Source: Gemmatimonadaceae bacterium (GTDB taxonomy: Bacteria > Gemmatimonadota > Gemmatimonadetes > Gemmatimonadales > Gemmatimonadaceae). Taken from it: a DNA stretch of 43,313 nucleotides. Each line of letters begins with the position of its first letter. Position 1 is the stretch's first letter. The notes beneath the pieces are model-generated. The model had not been told where the DNA came from. It was given only the letters and a program-made list of their open reading frames with translations, and ran no database searches. The stretch is from NCBI GenBank assembly GCA_025934775.1, contig JAICWO010000025.1, forward strand, positions 1 through 43,313, given 5' to 3'. The position numbers were made by a program, and so were the translations under genes. This document shows, in pieces, positions 1-8,813 of this stretch.

Positions 1-1
1 C

Positions 2-2626
2 AAAGACTCACAGCCGGCGTGGCGCCGGTATCTCAGCTTCTGGGGCGCCAACCCCCGCGCCGACGTCGACGCCGAGCTCCGGTTCCACTTCGAGATGCGC
101 GTCCGCGAGTACGTGGCGCGCGGCATGAGCCGCGCGGAGGCCGAGCGCGCCGCGCTGGCGCGCCTGGGCAACGTTCGCCAAGCCGCGGAGGAAGTCGTGA
201 CGATCGACCAACGGCAGGCCCGAACGCAAGATCGGCTCGCGATCCTCGGCGCCATTCGGCAGGATCTCGCGTTCGCCGCGCGGATGTTGCGCCGCGAGTG
301 GATGCCGACGCTCCTCGCGGTGCTCTGCCTCGCGCTCGGCATCGGCGCCACGACAACGATGTTCAGCGTGGCGAACGCGCTGCTCCTCAGGCCGATGCCG
401 TTCCCGAATGGCGATCGCCTGTATCTCGCATCGGTGAACCACCGGACCTCGCACGATGCGGGCGGTGTGTCGTATCCGGATTATCTCGATTGGCGCGAAC
501 GCCAGCATTCGTTCGAGTCGCTCGCCACGCTCGGCCAGGTGGATTTCGTCATTCCCCTGCGAACGCCGGTGCGCGCGATGGGCGCGCTCGTCAGCGCGAA
601 CTTCTTTCAGACGATCGGCGTCACGCCGGAGCGCGGCCGGCTGTTCGTGGCCGGTGAGGATGCCGACGGCGCTCAGCCTGTTGCGATCGTCTCGCGCGGC
701 TTCGCCGAGCGCGAGCTCGGCGGCGTCGATCGCGCGATCGGACGGTCGATCGACATCCACGACGTCTCGCGCAAGATCGTCGGAGTCGTGCCGGATGGCG
801 ACGCGCCGCCGACGGGCGGCGAGGTGTGGCTGCCCGTCCCGCGCGACCTCGATCACCGGCGCGGCGAGCGCAGTCTCGAGGTCATCGGTCTCATTCGTCC
901 GAACGTCACGCCGCATCAGGCGACGGCAGACCTCGCCGGAATCGAATCGCAGCTCGCGCGCGAATATCCGAACACGGACGGCGGACTCACCGCCGGCATT
1001 CGTTCCATGCGCGAGGTGTACATCGGCTCGGCGCGCGGCACGCTGGTCGCGCTGATCCTCGCGACGGTGCTCGTGCTGCTCGTCGCGTGCGCGAACGTCG
1101 CGGGAATCCAGATTGCACGAGCGACCTCGCGCGTGCGCGAGATTGCCGTGCGCTCCGCGATCGGCGCGAGCCGCTCGCGCGTGTTCCGGCAACTGCTCAC
1201 GGAAGCCGTGCTGTTGTCGCTGGCCGGCGGCGCCGTCGGGATCGCGCTGGCGTATCGCTTCGCCGCACTCGCCGGGCGGTCGGTGATGGGTGTGACGCCG
1301 CAGTGGATGATTCCATCGATCGATCCACGCGTGCTCGCGTTCGCGGTCGGGATCTCCGTGGTGACCGGAATCGTGTTTGGCGTCGCGCCAGCGATGCGCC
1401 TCACGCGCGTCGATCCCGCCGACGCGCTGCGCGGCGGCCGCGGCGCGGTGGGGCCGAGCCGCGGGCGATTGCAGCGCGCGTTGGTATTCGCGCAGGTCGC
1501 GCTCTCGATCGTGCTGCTCGTCGCGGCCGGATTGTCGATCGAGAGCGTCCGGCGCGTGGAGCACATCCCGCTCGGCTTCGACGCGAGCCACGTGCTCGTG
1601 TTTCGCATGTCGCTCGAGGATCCGCGATATGGCGTGACTGGCGAGCGCGCGCGGTTTCTCACGGAGCTCGCCGACGCGGTGCAGGCGCTGCCCGACGTGG
1701 ATGCCGCGGGCGCCGTCGAAGTGCCGCCGTTGCGCTGCTGCTCCCAATGGGGCGTCGTCGTTCAAGGACATGAGACCGAGACCAAGCATTTCATGGTCAC
1801 CGGCAGCCCGGTCACGCCCGGCTACTTCCAATCGATGCGCATCGCGCTCACCGCGGGCCGCAACTTTACGGAGAACGATGGCCCGAGCACGCCGCCGGTC
1901 ATCATCATCAACAAGACGTTCGCGGATCGGTTCTGGCCGAAGGGCGATGCGATCGGACATTATGTATCCGAGGAGAACGATCGCCACGTTGCGATCGTCG
2001 GCATCGTGAGCGACGTGAAGCAAGCCGGCCTGCTCGACGCGCCGGAGCCGCAGTTCTACCGCCCGGTGCGCCAACAGGCGACCACGCACACGGCATTCAC
2101 CGTGCGCCTACGCAGCGGCGATCCGATGCGCATCGTGCCGGACATCCGCCGAGTCGTCCACGATCTCGATCCCGCGCTCACCATTTTTGGCGTCGCGCCG
2201 ATGCAGCGCTCGGTCGACGACGCGATGCTTGCGCGGCGCACGTTCGAGTCGCTGATGATCGCCTTCGGCGTCGTTGCACTGCTGCTCGCCGCGATCGGCG
2301 TGTTCGCAATGACCTCGTTCTTCGTCGCGCAGCGCACGCAGGAGCTGGGCGTTCGCGCCGCGCTCGGCGCCGATACGGCGCGGCTCGCCGGATTCGCGCT
2401 GCGCGGCACCATGCTGCTGACGGCATGCGGCGTTGTGGCGGGAGCGGCGGGTGCGTTCGCGGCGGCGGGTTGGCTCGCGCATTCATTATATGGCGTGAGC
2501 GCGCGTGCGCCGGGCGTGTACGCTGCCGCCATTGGCGTGCTCGCCGCCGCGAGTCTGCTCGCGACCATCGGCCCTGCACGTCGGGCCAGCACGGCCGATC
2601 CGATGTCGGCTCTGCGCGCCGATTGA
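2..2626 (+). CDS. ADOP-type FtsX/MacB permease, 5' end outside the window
   Basis: Integral membrane permease of the acidobacterial-duplicated-orphan-permease type; transported substrate unknown. The frame is open from base 2 with no start codon before the first Met at 95, and the residues before that Met (WRRYLSFW, then DVDAELRFHFEMRVREY) are the N-terminal helical segment found in these proteins, so the true start lies upstream. Order: N-terminal helical segment, TM1 (about 300-390) with the ALGIGATTTMFSVANALLLRPMPFP signature region, MacB-like periplasmic domain, an FtsX core with three membrane helices (about 1030-1440), then a second periplasmic domain and a second FtsX core ending DPMSALRAD. 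No ATPase is present here, as is usual for orphan permeases. A PadR gene may precede it, as for the copy at 14227. The stop is at 2624-2626 and the promoter of the next gene begins 4 bases later. Confidence 0.9.
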   Translation, partial: KDSQPAWRRYLSFWGANPRADVDAELRFHFEMRVREYVARGMSRAEAERAALARLGNVRQAAEEVVTIDQRQARTQDRLAILGAIRQDLAFAARMLRREWMPTLLAVLCLALGIGATTTMFSVANALLLRPMPFPNGDRLYLASVNHRTSHDAGGVSYPDYLDWRERQHSFESLATLGQVDFVIPLRTPVRAMGALVSANFFQTIGVTPERGRLFVAGEDADGAQPVAIVSRGFAERELGGVDRAIGRSIDIHDVSRKIVGVVPDGDAPPTGGEVWLPVPRDLDHRRGERSLEVIGLIRPNVTPHQATADLAGIESQLAREYPNTDGGLTAGIRSMREVYIGSARGTLVALILATVLVLLVACANVAGIQIARATSRVREIAVRSAIGASRSRVFRQLLTEAVLLSLAGGAVGIALAYRFAALAGRSVMGVTPQWMIPSIDPRVLAFAVGISVVTGIVFGVAPAMRLTRVDPADALRGGRGAVGPSRGRLQRALVFAQVALSIVLLVAAGLSIESVRRVEHIPLGFDASHVLVFRMSLEDPRYGVTGERARFLTELADAVQALPDVDAAGAVEVPPLRCCSQWGVVVQGHETETKHFMVTGSPVTPGYFQSMRIALTAGRNFTENDGPSTPPVIIINKTFADRFWPKGDAIGHYVSEENDRHVAIVGIVSDVKQAGLLDAPEPQFYRPVRQQATTHTAFTVRLRSGDPMRIVPDIRRVVHDLDPALTIFGVAPMQRSVDDAMLARRTFESLMIAFGVVALLLAAIGVFAMTSFFVAQRTQELGVRAALGADTARLAGFALRGTMLLTACGVVAGAAGAFAAAGWLAHSLYGVSARAPGVYAAAIGVLAAASLLATIGPARRASTADPMSALRAD

Positions 2627-2629
2627 CCG

Positions 2630-2659
2630 GGCGGGAATAAACGTCCTGTGATGCGAGTC
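2630..2659 (+). promoter_or_regulatory. Predicted ECF-sigma promoter of the metallophosphoesterase gene
   Basis: GGCGGGAATAAA (2630-2641), 13 bases, then GAGTC (2655-2659). The same two blocks with the same 13-base spacing lie upstream of the ECF sigma gene at 5370-5399 on the other strand. The putative -10 (CGAGTC) is 35 bases before the ATG at 2694, leaving room for a short leader with a strong GGAGGGG ribosome-binding site. The match is seen directly; assigning it to the neighbouring sigma factor is inference. Confidence 0.7.
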
Positions 2660-2693
2660 CTCTCCCCTACCAACCAGGAGGGGGGACACTCGC

Positions 2694-4037
2694 ATGAGCA
2701 AGCATCAGGACCGCGACGACGAACGGTTCGACGCGCAGGGCAACACGCGGCCGACCGGCAGCAACTACATCGCCGACGACCAATCGGACGACGGCATCGA
2801 CCGCCGCGGATTTCTTCGCTGCATGGCGTGGGCGGGAACGGGCATGGTGTGGGGACTGAGCGGCGGAATTCCGACGTCGTTCCCCGTGAGCCGACTGCCG
2901 TTCCTGACCGACGCGCAGCGCAAGAGCATCTTCTTCGCGCAGATCAGCGACAGCCACATTGGCTTCAGCAAGGATGCCAACAAGGACGTCACCGCCACGC
3001 TGCAACAAGCGGTCGCGAAGCTGAATGCGCTGCCGCAGAATCCCGCGTTCGTGCTCCACACGGGGGACATTACACAACTCTCAAAGCCCGACGAGTTCGA
3101 TACCGCGAACGAAGTGCTCAAGGGGCTGAAGACCGATCGCGTCTTCTACATCCCGGGCGAGCACGATGTCGCGACGGACAACGGCGCCGCGTATCTGCAG
3201 CGCTATGGCAAGGGGGCGAACGGCGGCGGGTGGTACAGCTTCGACCACAGCGGGGTCCACTTCGTGGGGCTCGTCAATGTGCTCAATCTCAAGGCCGGCG
3301 GCCTCGGGACACTCGGCGGCGATCAGATCGCCTGGCTCGAGCGCGACGTGCGTGGACTGTCGAGCAGCACGCCGGTCGTCGTCTTCGCGCACGTGCCGCT
3401 GTGGACCGTGTACCCCGAGTGGGGCTGGGGGACCGATGACTCCGAGCAGGCGCTCGCGCATCTCAAGCGGTTCGGATCGGTGACGGTGCTCAACGGCCAC
3501 ATTCATCAGATCATGCAGAAGGTCGAAGGCCACATCTCGTTCCATACCGCGATGTCCACCGCGTTCCCGCAGCCCGCGCCCGGCACGGCGCCGTCGCCCG
3601 GACCGATGACGGTGGAACCGCAGCGGCTCGCGAGCGTGCTCGGCGTGGCCGACGTGACGTTCGTCCCCACTCGCGGTACGCTTGCCATCGTGGACTCCAC
3701 GCTCTCGGGCCAACCGCCGGCGTTCGATGCCGTGACGCACGACGCGATGATGCAGAAGACCACCGCGCGCAAACAGCTCGCGCTCGGCCCCGGACAGGTC
3801 GGCATCGACAACTTCAACTTCACGCCGAGCGTGCTCACCGTGAAGGCGGGGAGCACCGTCACGTGGATCAACAAGGATGACGTGCCGCATCTCGTCGTGA
3901 GCGTGAAGGGCGCGTGGAAGCAGTCGCCGGTGCTCGACACCGACCAGCGGTACACCGTGACGCTGACGAAGCCGGGGACGTACGACTACTTCTGCGCGCT
4001 GCACCCCAAGATGCAGGGCAAGGTGGTGGTGCAGTGA
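2694..4037 (+). CDS. Tat-exported metallophosphoesterase fused to a C-terminal cupredoxin domain
   Basis: 447 aa. Probably exported by Tat: a twin-arginine motif (IDRRGFL, R37-R38) precedes a weak hydrophobic stretch. Residues about 80-290 are a calcineurin-like phosphoesterase: D86-S-H88, G-D125, G-E-H157-D, H233 and G-H269-I-H271. The usual GNH[DE] motif reads GEHD, a Glu in place of a metal-binding Asn. Residues about 365-447 are a plastocyanin-like fold with a full type I copper set: H399, C434, H437, M440. Substrate is unknown; a copper-linked or redox-sensing periplasmic phosphoesterase is an inference. The start has a very strong GGAGGGG ribosome-binding site. The gene is convergent with the anti-sigma gene (13 bases between stops) and shares a promoter pattern with the ECF operon, so it is the likeliest target of that sigma factor. 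Confidence 0.88.
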   Translation: MSKHQDRDDERFDAQGNTRPTGSNYIADDQSDDGIDRRGFLRCMAWAGTGMVWGLSGGIPTSFPVSRLPFLTDAQRKSIFFAQISDSHIGFSKDANKDVTATLQQAVAKLNALPQNPAFVLHTGDITQLSKPDEFDTANEVLKGLKTDRVFYIPGEHDVATDNGAAYLQRYGKGANGGGWYSFDHSGVHFVGLVNVLNLKAGGLGTLGGDQIAWLERDVRGLSSSTPVVVFAHVPLWTVYPEWGWGTDDSEQALAHLKRFGSVTVLNGHIHQIMQKVEGHISFHTAMSTAFPQPAPGTAPSPGPMTVEPQRLASVLGVADVTFVPTRGTLAIVDSTLSGQPPAFDAVTHDAMMQKTTARKQLALGPGQVGIDNFNFTPSVLTVKAGSTVTWINKDDVPHLVVSVKGAWKQSPVLDTDQRYTVTLTKPGTYDYFCALHPKMQGKVVVQ

Positions 4038-4050
4038 GCGGCGCGCGCGG

Positions 4051-4809
4051 CTACTGCGCCCGCCGGAACGCCGCGATGAACTGCCGCAGATCCGGCACGT
4101 CGACGTCGCTCACCGCCCAGAGCTCGAAGCCGTCGGCGCGCCACTCGGCCATGTGATACCCGTGGTCCGTCGTCACGCGCGGCGCCGTCGATTCCCGCGT
4201 GGCGATCGGCCATGAGTAAACGTTGATCAAGTGCTGGCGGCGCGCGTAGACGATCACCGGCACGGGCCGATCTTCCACATAGTCCAGCCGCCCCCCGACG
4301 AGCGGGAAGCCGATCGAATCGAGCTGCGGGACCGACGGCGACGCGTCGACGCGGCCGTTGAACCACGGCTTCACATTGTGCTGATTCGACGAGACGACGT
4401 CGGTGAGGTGTCCCGGCATCAGCGAGCGGATGTGGCTCGCGAGCAGCTCGTGCTCCAGCTCGCCCGAGTCGCGACGCTGCATCGCGCCGAAGGTGATCCC
4501 GCTGCTCACGATCGCGATGACGAGTCCCGCCGCGGCAAGCCAGGGCCACGGAGTCCGGCGCGCGGTCGGCCGCGGCTCGAAGGCATCGGGCTTCGCGAGC
4601 GCGGTGCGGATCCGCGCCTTGAGCACATCGGGAGCGGGATGCCGCACGAGTCCCTCCTGAAGTTGATGCGAGGTCGCGGCCAGCACGTCGTATTCGCCGG
4701 CGCATCGCGGGCACGCCGACAGGTGCTCGCGCACGGCGTCGAGCTCTGGCCTCGGCAGCTCATCGTCGAGGTACGCGTTCAACAACTCGCGACATTCGGC
4801 GCACGTCAT
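4051..4809 (-). CDS. Membrane anti-sigma factor with zinc-finger (ZAS/zf-HC2) domain
   Basis: 252 aa. Residues 1-45 form the anti-sigma zinc-binding domain: early Cys (TCAEC), then H-x3-C-x2-C (HLSACPRC). A single membrane helix lies at about 95-118 (WPWLAAAGLVIAIVSSGITF). The remaining ~130 residues should be periplasmic and contain the sensing region; I recognise no enzymatic motif there. It would hold the partner sigma factor at the membrane until an envelope signal arrives. The start codon is 1 base after the sigma stop (4811-4813), with a GAGGAGGTGAG ribosome-binding site inside the 3' end of the sigma gene, so the two are translationally coupled. Confidence 0.87.
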   Translation of the reverse strand: MTCAECRELLNAYLDDELPRPELDAVREHLSACPRCAGEYDVLAATSHQLQEGLVRHPAPDVLKARIRTALAKPDAFEPRPTARRTPWPWLAAAGLVIAIVSSGITFGAMQRRDSGELEHELLASHIRSLMPGHLTDVVSSNQHNVKPWFNGRVDASPSVPQLDSIGFPLVGGRLDYVEDRPVPVIVYARRQHLINVYSWPIATRESTAPRVTTDHGYHMAEWRADGFELWAVSDVDVPDLRQFIAAFRRAQ

Positions 4810-4810
4810 T

Positions 4811-5338
4811 TCAACTCACCTCCTCGGCGCCCAGACCGAGCGCGGCGGCCATTCGTTTTCTCGCCCGGGCCAAGCGCGACATCACCGTTCCGATCGGAAC
4901 GCCGACCACGTCGCTGATTTCCTTGTATGAGAGATCCTCGATCTCGCGCAGCACGATCACTTCGCGAAACTCCGTGGGCAGCGAGGCGATTGCGCGGCCG
5001 AGGCGCGCCCGCTCCGACGCGGCGATCGCGCCGGCGTCGGTCTCGCGCGCGTCGCGCACGCCGATCGTCGATTCGTCGTCGGTGAACGGGACCGTGGCGC
5101 GCTCGCCCCGCTGCTTGCGATGCCAGGTGTGGCAGCAGTTCCGCACGATCGCGAGCAGCCAGGCGCGCGCGTCGCCCTCGCGATAGCTCTCGAAGTAGCG
5201 AAGCGCGCGCAGCACGGCGTCCTGCACCGCGTCCTGCGCGTCGTGCTCGTCTCTCAGGAGATAGCGCGCGAGCGTATACGCATCGTCGAGATGCGGCAGC
5301 ACGACTCGTTCGAACCGCTCCACGTCCCGCTGGGCCAT
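4811..5338 (-). CDS. ECF-type RNA polymerase sigma factor
   Basis: 175 aa, a normal ECF length. Region 2 lies at about 10-75 (DDAYTLARYLLRDEHDAQDAVQDAV, with the DAQDAVQD core of region 2.2) and region 4 at about 115-165 (LPTEFREVIVLREIEDLSYKEISDVVGVPIGTVMSRLARARKR). No C-terminal extension. First gene of a two-gene operon with the membrane anti-sigma factor. The ATG is preceded by AGAGGAG. Its own promoter region (5370-5399) carries the two blocks also found before the metallophosphoesterase gene, consistent with autoregulation and a small local regulon. The inducing signal cannot be read from sequence; the copper-binding domain on the presumed target suggests redox or metal stress. Confidence 0.92.
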   Translation of the reverse strand: MAQRDVERFERVVLPHLDDAYTLARYLLRDEHDAQDAVQDAVLRALRYFESYREGDARAWLLAIVRNCCHTWHRKQRGERATVPFTDDESTIGVRDARETDAGAIAASERARLGRAIASLPTEFREVIVLREIEDLSYKEISDVVGVPIGTVMSRLARARKRMAAALGLGAEEVS

Positions 5339-5369
5339 CGCTCCTCTAGACCAAAGGGCTCCAACTCAA

Positions 5370-5399
5370 GACTCGGGGCGCGGGGAATTTATTCCCGCC
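5370..5399 (-). promoter_or_regulatory. Predicted autoregulated ECF promoter of the sigma/anti-sigma operon
   Basis: Read on the minus strand: GGCGGGAATAAA (5399-5388), 13 bases, GAGTC (5374-5370), then 31 bases to the sigma ATG. Identical blocks and spacing occur at 2630-2659 on the plus strand. The -35 block also sits in a small palindrome (GGGAATAAATTCCC). Confidence 0.7.
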
Positions 5400-5560
5400 G
5401 GGGCAGCTCCGTTACACGCAGAGCGCGATTTCGTTGCGCGCGGTGATTGTGCGTCCTCTCGCGCGCATTAGCTTGTGCAGCTTCCCACACCGCCCGCCGC
5501 GCGAAGACGCTGCCGCGTCGTCGCGCTCCATACGACAATTGTCACCGGCGAGAACCCCTC

Positions 5561-8422
5561 ATGCGAACCAGCTCGGCGCGCATCGCGCTCTACGTGTGCC
5601 TCGGTGTTGCCATCGTTTCATGCAGTGACGGACCGACAGCCGTTCCGTCGTCGCGGCTGTCGCCGCGAGGCGCGCAGCACACGACCGCGCCGCCGTATCC
5701 GGCGGTGGTGATCAGCCAGATCTACGGCGGCGGCGGCAACTCGGGCGCGACGCTCACGAACGATTTCATCGAGCTCTTCAATCCCGGCACGCAGCCGGTG
5801 AATCTCGCCGGATGGAGCGTGCAATACACGTCGGGTAAAGGTACCTCGTGGCAAGTGACGTCGTTGACGGGTTCGATTCAGCCCGGCGCGTACTACCTCG
5901 TCCAGGAGGCAGCGGGCGCGGGCGGCAGCGTTTCGCTCCCGACACCCGACGCGACCGGATCGAGCGCCATGAGCAGCTCGAACGGCAAAGTCGCCGTCGT
6001 TTCGTCGACCACCGCGCTCGCGGGCGAGTGTCCGGCAACTGCCGTCGACATCGTGTTGTTTGGGACCGCCTCGGGCGAGAGCGTGTGCACCTACGCGCCG
6101 ACCGGGCACAATCTCAGCAACACGAGCGCGGCGTTTCGCGGCGACAACGGCTGCGCGTACACGGGAAATGCCGGCAACGACTTCGCGAACGGCGCGCCCA
6201 ATCCCCGGAACTCCACGAGCGCGCCGCGCGGCTCGTGCACTGTCACCGCGCCGGCCGGGCCGCTCGATCACGTGATGATCGCCGGCGCGAACACGGTGAC
6301 GGTGGGCGGATCCACGCCGCTCGCGGCGACACCACAGGACTTGAATAATCAAACCGTCACGACCGCCAGCGTCATCTGGTCGTCGAGCGACGCGTCGGTC
6401 GCGACGGTGGATGCGAGCGGCAAGGTCAGCGGGGTGTCATCGAGCGCGACCCCGGTGACCATCACCGCGACCGCCGTCGACGGTAACATCACGAAGCAGG
6501 CATCAGTGCTCATCACGGTCTCCACGCCGGCCATCCACTGGATCGACGTGAGCAGCTCGAGCACGAGCTTCCCGCCAGGCTTTCAGACGCAGCTCTTCGC
6601 GACCGCGCGGGTCTCCTCGGGCGGGACCATCGTGAATGCGATTTTCAAGTTCGAGCCAGTCGATCCACAGATCGCGACGATCGCGAACGCCGGCAACAGC
6701 GGAATCGTCACCGGTGTGTCGGCGCCGGCCGACGGCACGAAGCCCGGGTTCCGCATCATCGCGACGCCAGTCGACGGCGCGACGCCGCCAGACACGTTCA
6801 TCACTCGGTCGATCACGATCGAGCAGCCGGTGACCGCGCCGACGTCGATCTACGGTACGAACGACGAGTTCGGCGATCCAACGCCAGCAACCACCTCGAA
6901 CACCAACGATCTGCTCATCACGCGCACGCAATACACACTCTCGTATAACGAGTCGCACGGCACGCCCAACTGGGTCTCGTACGAGCTCGATGCGCGGCAG
7001 ATGGCGACGGGGCAAGATCGCTGCAACTGCTTTACCGCCGACCCGAACCTGCCGAGCGACAAGCAGATCTTCACGTCGGACTACACGAGCGGCGGCTTCG
7101 ATCGCGGCCACATGGCGCGCTCGGCGGACCGTACGGCGGCGAACGTCGATAACGCGACGACGTATTATCTCAGCAACGTCGTTCCGCAGACGGCCGATCT
7201 GAACGAAGGTGTATGGGCGGCGCTCGAGGATTCGCTCGCCGACTCGGCCAAGGCCGGCCGCGCGGTGTACGTCATCACCGGTCCGCTGTACAAACGCGGA
7301 GCACAGCTCTCCTTCCTGAAGAACGAAGGCAAGGTCGCGATTCCGGATTACACGTGGAAGGTCGCGTTCATCGGTCCACGCGGCGCGGACGGAGCGCCGT
7401 TCTCGCGCGCGACGACTCAGTCGTGGAGCGATCTCGCCAACACGAGCGTGATCGCCGTGATCATGCCGAACGTGAGCGGCGTCAGGAAGGATCCATGGCA
7501 GAAGTACCAGGTGACGGTGGACAGCGTCGAAGCCGCCACGGGGTACGACTTCCTCTCGCTCCTCCCTGGCACGTTTCAGAGCGCGATCGAAGCCGGCGAC
7601 CACTCGCCGCACGCGAGCTTCGCGTACTCCGGCACGCCAAACGAGGGAAGCGCGCTGTCGTTCGATGCGTCGAGCACCACCGATCCTGACCTCGGCCGCA
7701 CGGATCTCGGTCGTACCGAAGCGCTGACGTATGTCTGGTACTTCAGCGACGGCACGAACGCGTCGGGCAAGACCGTGAGCTACACGTTCGCGAACAACGG
7801 CACGTACACCGCGAACCTGATGGTGAGTGACGCCTTCGGCTGGCAGAGCCTGAGCAGTCAAACGATTCAGGTCGCGAACGTCGCCCCGACCGTGGCGCCG
7901 CTGGCGAACGACACCATCCTCGTGGGCGAGACGTATCACGCGACCGACGGCTTCACCGATCCCGGCGCTGACACATGGACCGCGAGCGTCAGCTACGGCG
8001 ACGGTTCATCGATTCAATCGACGCCGGTAAGCGGGATGAGCTTCGTGTTGAATCACACCTACACCACCGTCGGCTCGTTCACGGTGACCGCGAGCGTATT
8101 CGATGGCGACGCGACGAGCAGCGCATCGACGACGGTTGTGGTCGAGAGCGCGGCACAGGGCATCGCGCGACTCCAGACCGCCGTCGCGGCGCTCGGCGCG
8201 CCCAGCGGGCCGCTCAACCACGGCGAAGTGAACTCGCTCGAGGCAAAGCTCGACGCGGCGGCAAAGCAGCTCGGCAACGCCGACGCGGCCTCGCCGGCGA
8301 ACCAGTTGCGCGCGTTCACGAACGAGCTGGATGCGCTCGTGCAATCCGGCCGATTGTCGAGCAGCGTGGCGGCGCAGATCGCCGCGTACGCGAATCGCGT
8401 CATCGCGAGTCTGGGGGGATGA
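5561..8422 (+). CDS. Secreted multidomain DNA/RNA non-specific endonuclease lipoprotein
   Basis: 953 aa from the ATG at 5561, chosen because it begins a lipoprotein signal peptide (RIALYVCLGVAIVSC, acylated Cys21); an in-frame GTG at 5447 would add 38 residues without signal character. Order: lamin-tail domain at about 45-230 (VVISQIYGGGGNSGA, FIELFNP, NLAGWSV); two BIG2-like domains at about 235-430; a ββα-metal nuclease at about 435-690 with the catalytic DRGH motif (D514-H517) and the metal-binding Asn548 in LNEGVW; two PKD domains at about 690-865; and a C-terminal helical FIMAH-like segment. It should be anchored outside the cytoplasm and degrade extracellular nucleic acid. The domains suggest a nutrient-scavenging or biofilm role; that part is inference. 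It is not obviously in the ECF regulon. Confidence 0.88.
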   Translation: MRTSSARIALYVCLGVAIVSCSDGPTAVPSSRLSPRGAQHTTAPPYPAVVISQIYGGGGNSGATLTNDFIELFNPGTQPVNLAGWSVQYTSGKGTSWQVTSLTGSIQPGAYYLVQEAAGAGGSVSLPTPDATGSSAMSSSNGKVAVVSSTTALAGECPATAVDIVLFGTASGESVCTYAPTGHNLSNTSAAFRGDNGCAYTGNAGNDFANGAPNPRNSTSAPRGSCTVTAPAGPLDHVMIAGANTVTVGGSTPLAATPQDLNNQTVTTASVIWSSSDASVATVDASGKVSGVSSSATPVTITATAVDGNITKQASVLITVSTPAIHWIDVSSSSTSFPPGFQTQLFATARVSSGGTIVNAIFKFEPVDPQIATIANAGNSGIVTGVSAPADGTKPGFRIIATPVDGATPPDTFITRSITIEQPVTAPTSIYGTNDEFGDPTPATTSNTNDLLITRTQYTLSYNESHGTPNWVSYELDARQMATGQDRCNCFTADPNLPSDKQIFTSDYTSGGFDRGHMARSADRTAANVDNATTYYLSNVVPQTADLNEGVWAALEDSLADSAKAGRAVYVITGPLYKRGAQLSFLKNEGKVAIPDYTWKVAFIGPRGADGAPFSRATTQSWSDLANTSVIAVIMPNVSGVRKDPWQKYQVTVDSVEAATGYDFLSLLPGTFQSAIEAGDHSPHASFAYSGTPNEGSALSFDASSTTDPDLGRTDLGRTEALTYVWYFSDGTNASGKTVSYTFANNGTYTANLMVSDAFGWQSLSSQTIQVANVAPTVAPLANDTILVGETYHATDGFTDPGADTWTASVSYGDGSSIQSTPVSGMSFVLNHTYTTVGSFTVTASVFDGDATSSASTTVVVESAAQGIARLQTAVAALGAPSGPLNHGEVNSLEAKLDAAAKQLGNADAASPANQLRAFTNELDALVQSGRLSSSVAAQIAAYANRVIASLGG

Positions 8423-8813
8423 GCGATCCCGTCATCCCGAGCGACCGAGCGCAGCGAGGGAGTCGAGGGAGCGGCCCTCGTTGCGCGCGATGCTGGCTTG
8501 GTGCTCGGGTGGCGTGCGCGGGCCGAGTGAGCTCGCGTCGATCGAGAATCGCGGACTGCGGCGCGGTTGCCTTGAGTCGTCAAGCTGGCACTCGGTCTCT
8601 TGGATCCTGACGAATCGATCGAGTCCGTCCCGTCCGTAGCGCGTGCCCTGCAAGACATTCGCATCGGCTGGGCCAGTGACACGCCACGCTGCGAGCGAGT
8701 GCGTCGCAACGCGGCCTCGCGCAGCAACGCCGATGCCTATCGCTCCAGGCAGTCGACGGATAAACGTCTGCTGCGCACGTGCGCAGTTTGCGCACCGCGC
8801 GCGAGTGGCACCG
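8423..8813. other. Intergenic stretch with palindromes, no gene seen
   Basis: About 390 bases without a convincing gene. 8432-8480 holds a phrase of the dispersed type found in many bacterial genomes (GTCATCCCGAGCG… AGCGAGGGA), ending in a hairpin CGAGGG-AGCGG-CCCTCG (8464-8480) that could end the nuclease transcript. 8772-8785 is a perfect 14-bp palindrome, TGCGCACGTGCGCA, about 30 bases beyond the stop of the minus-strand lipoprotein gene. Confidence 0.5.

Noticed and set aside
8-2089. Long minus-strand open frame opposite the first permease
   Set aside because: Arg/His/Asp-rich composition with no domain; it mirrors the third-position GC of the permease gene and is a shadow frame.
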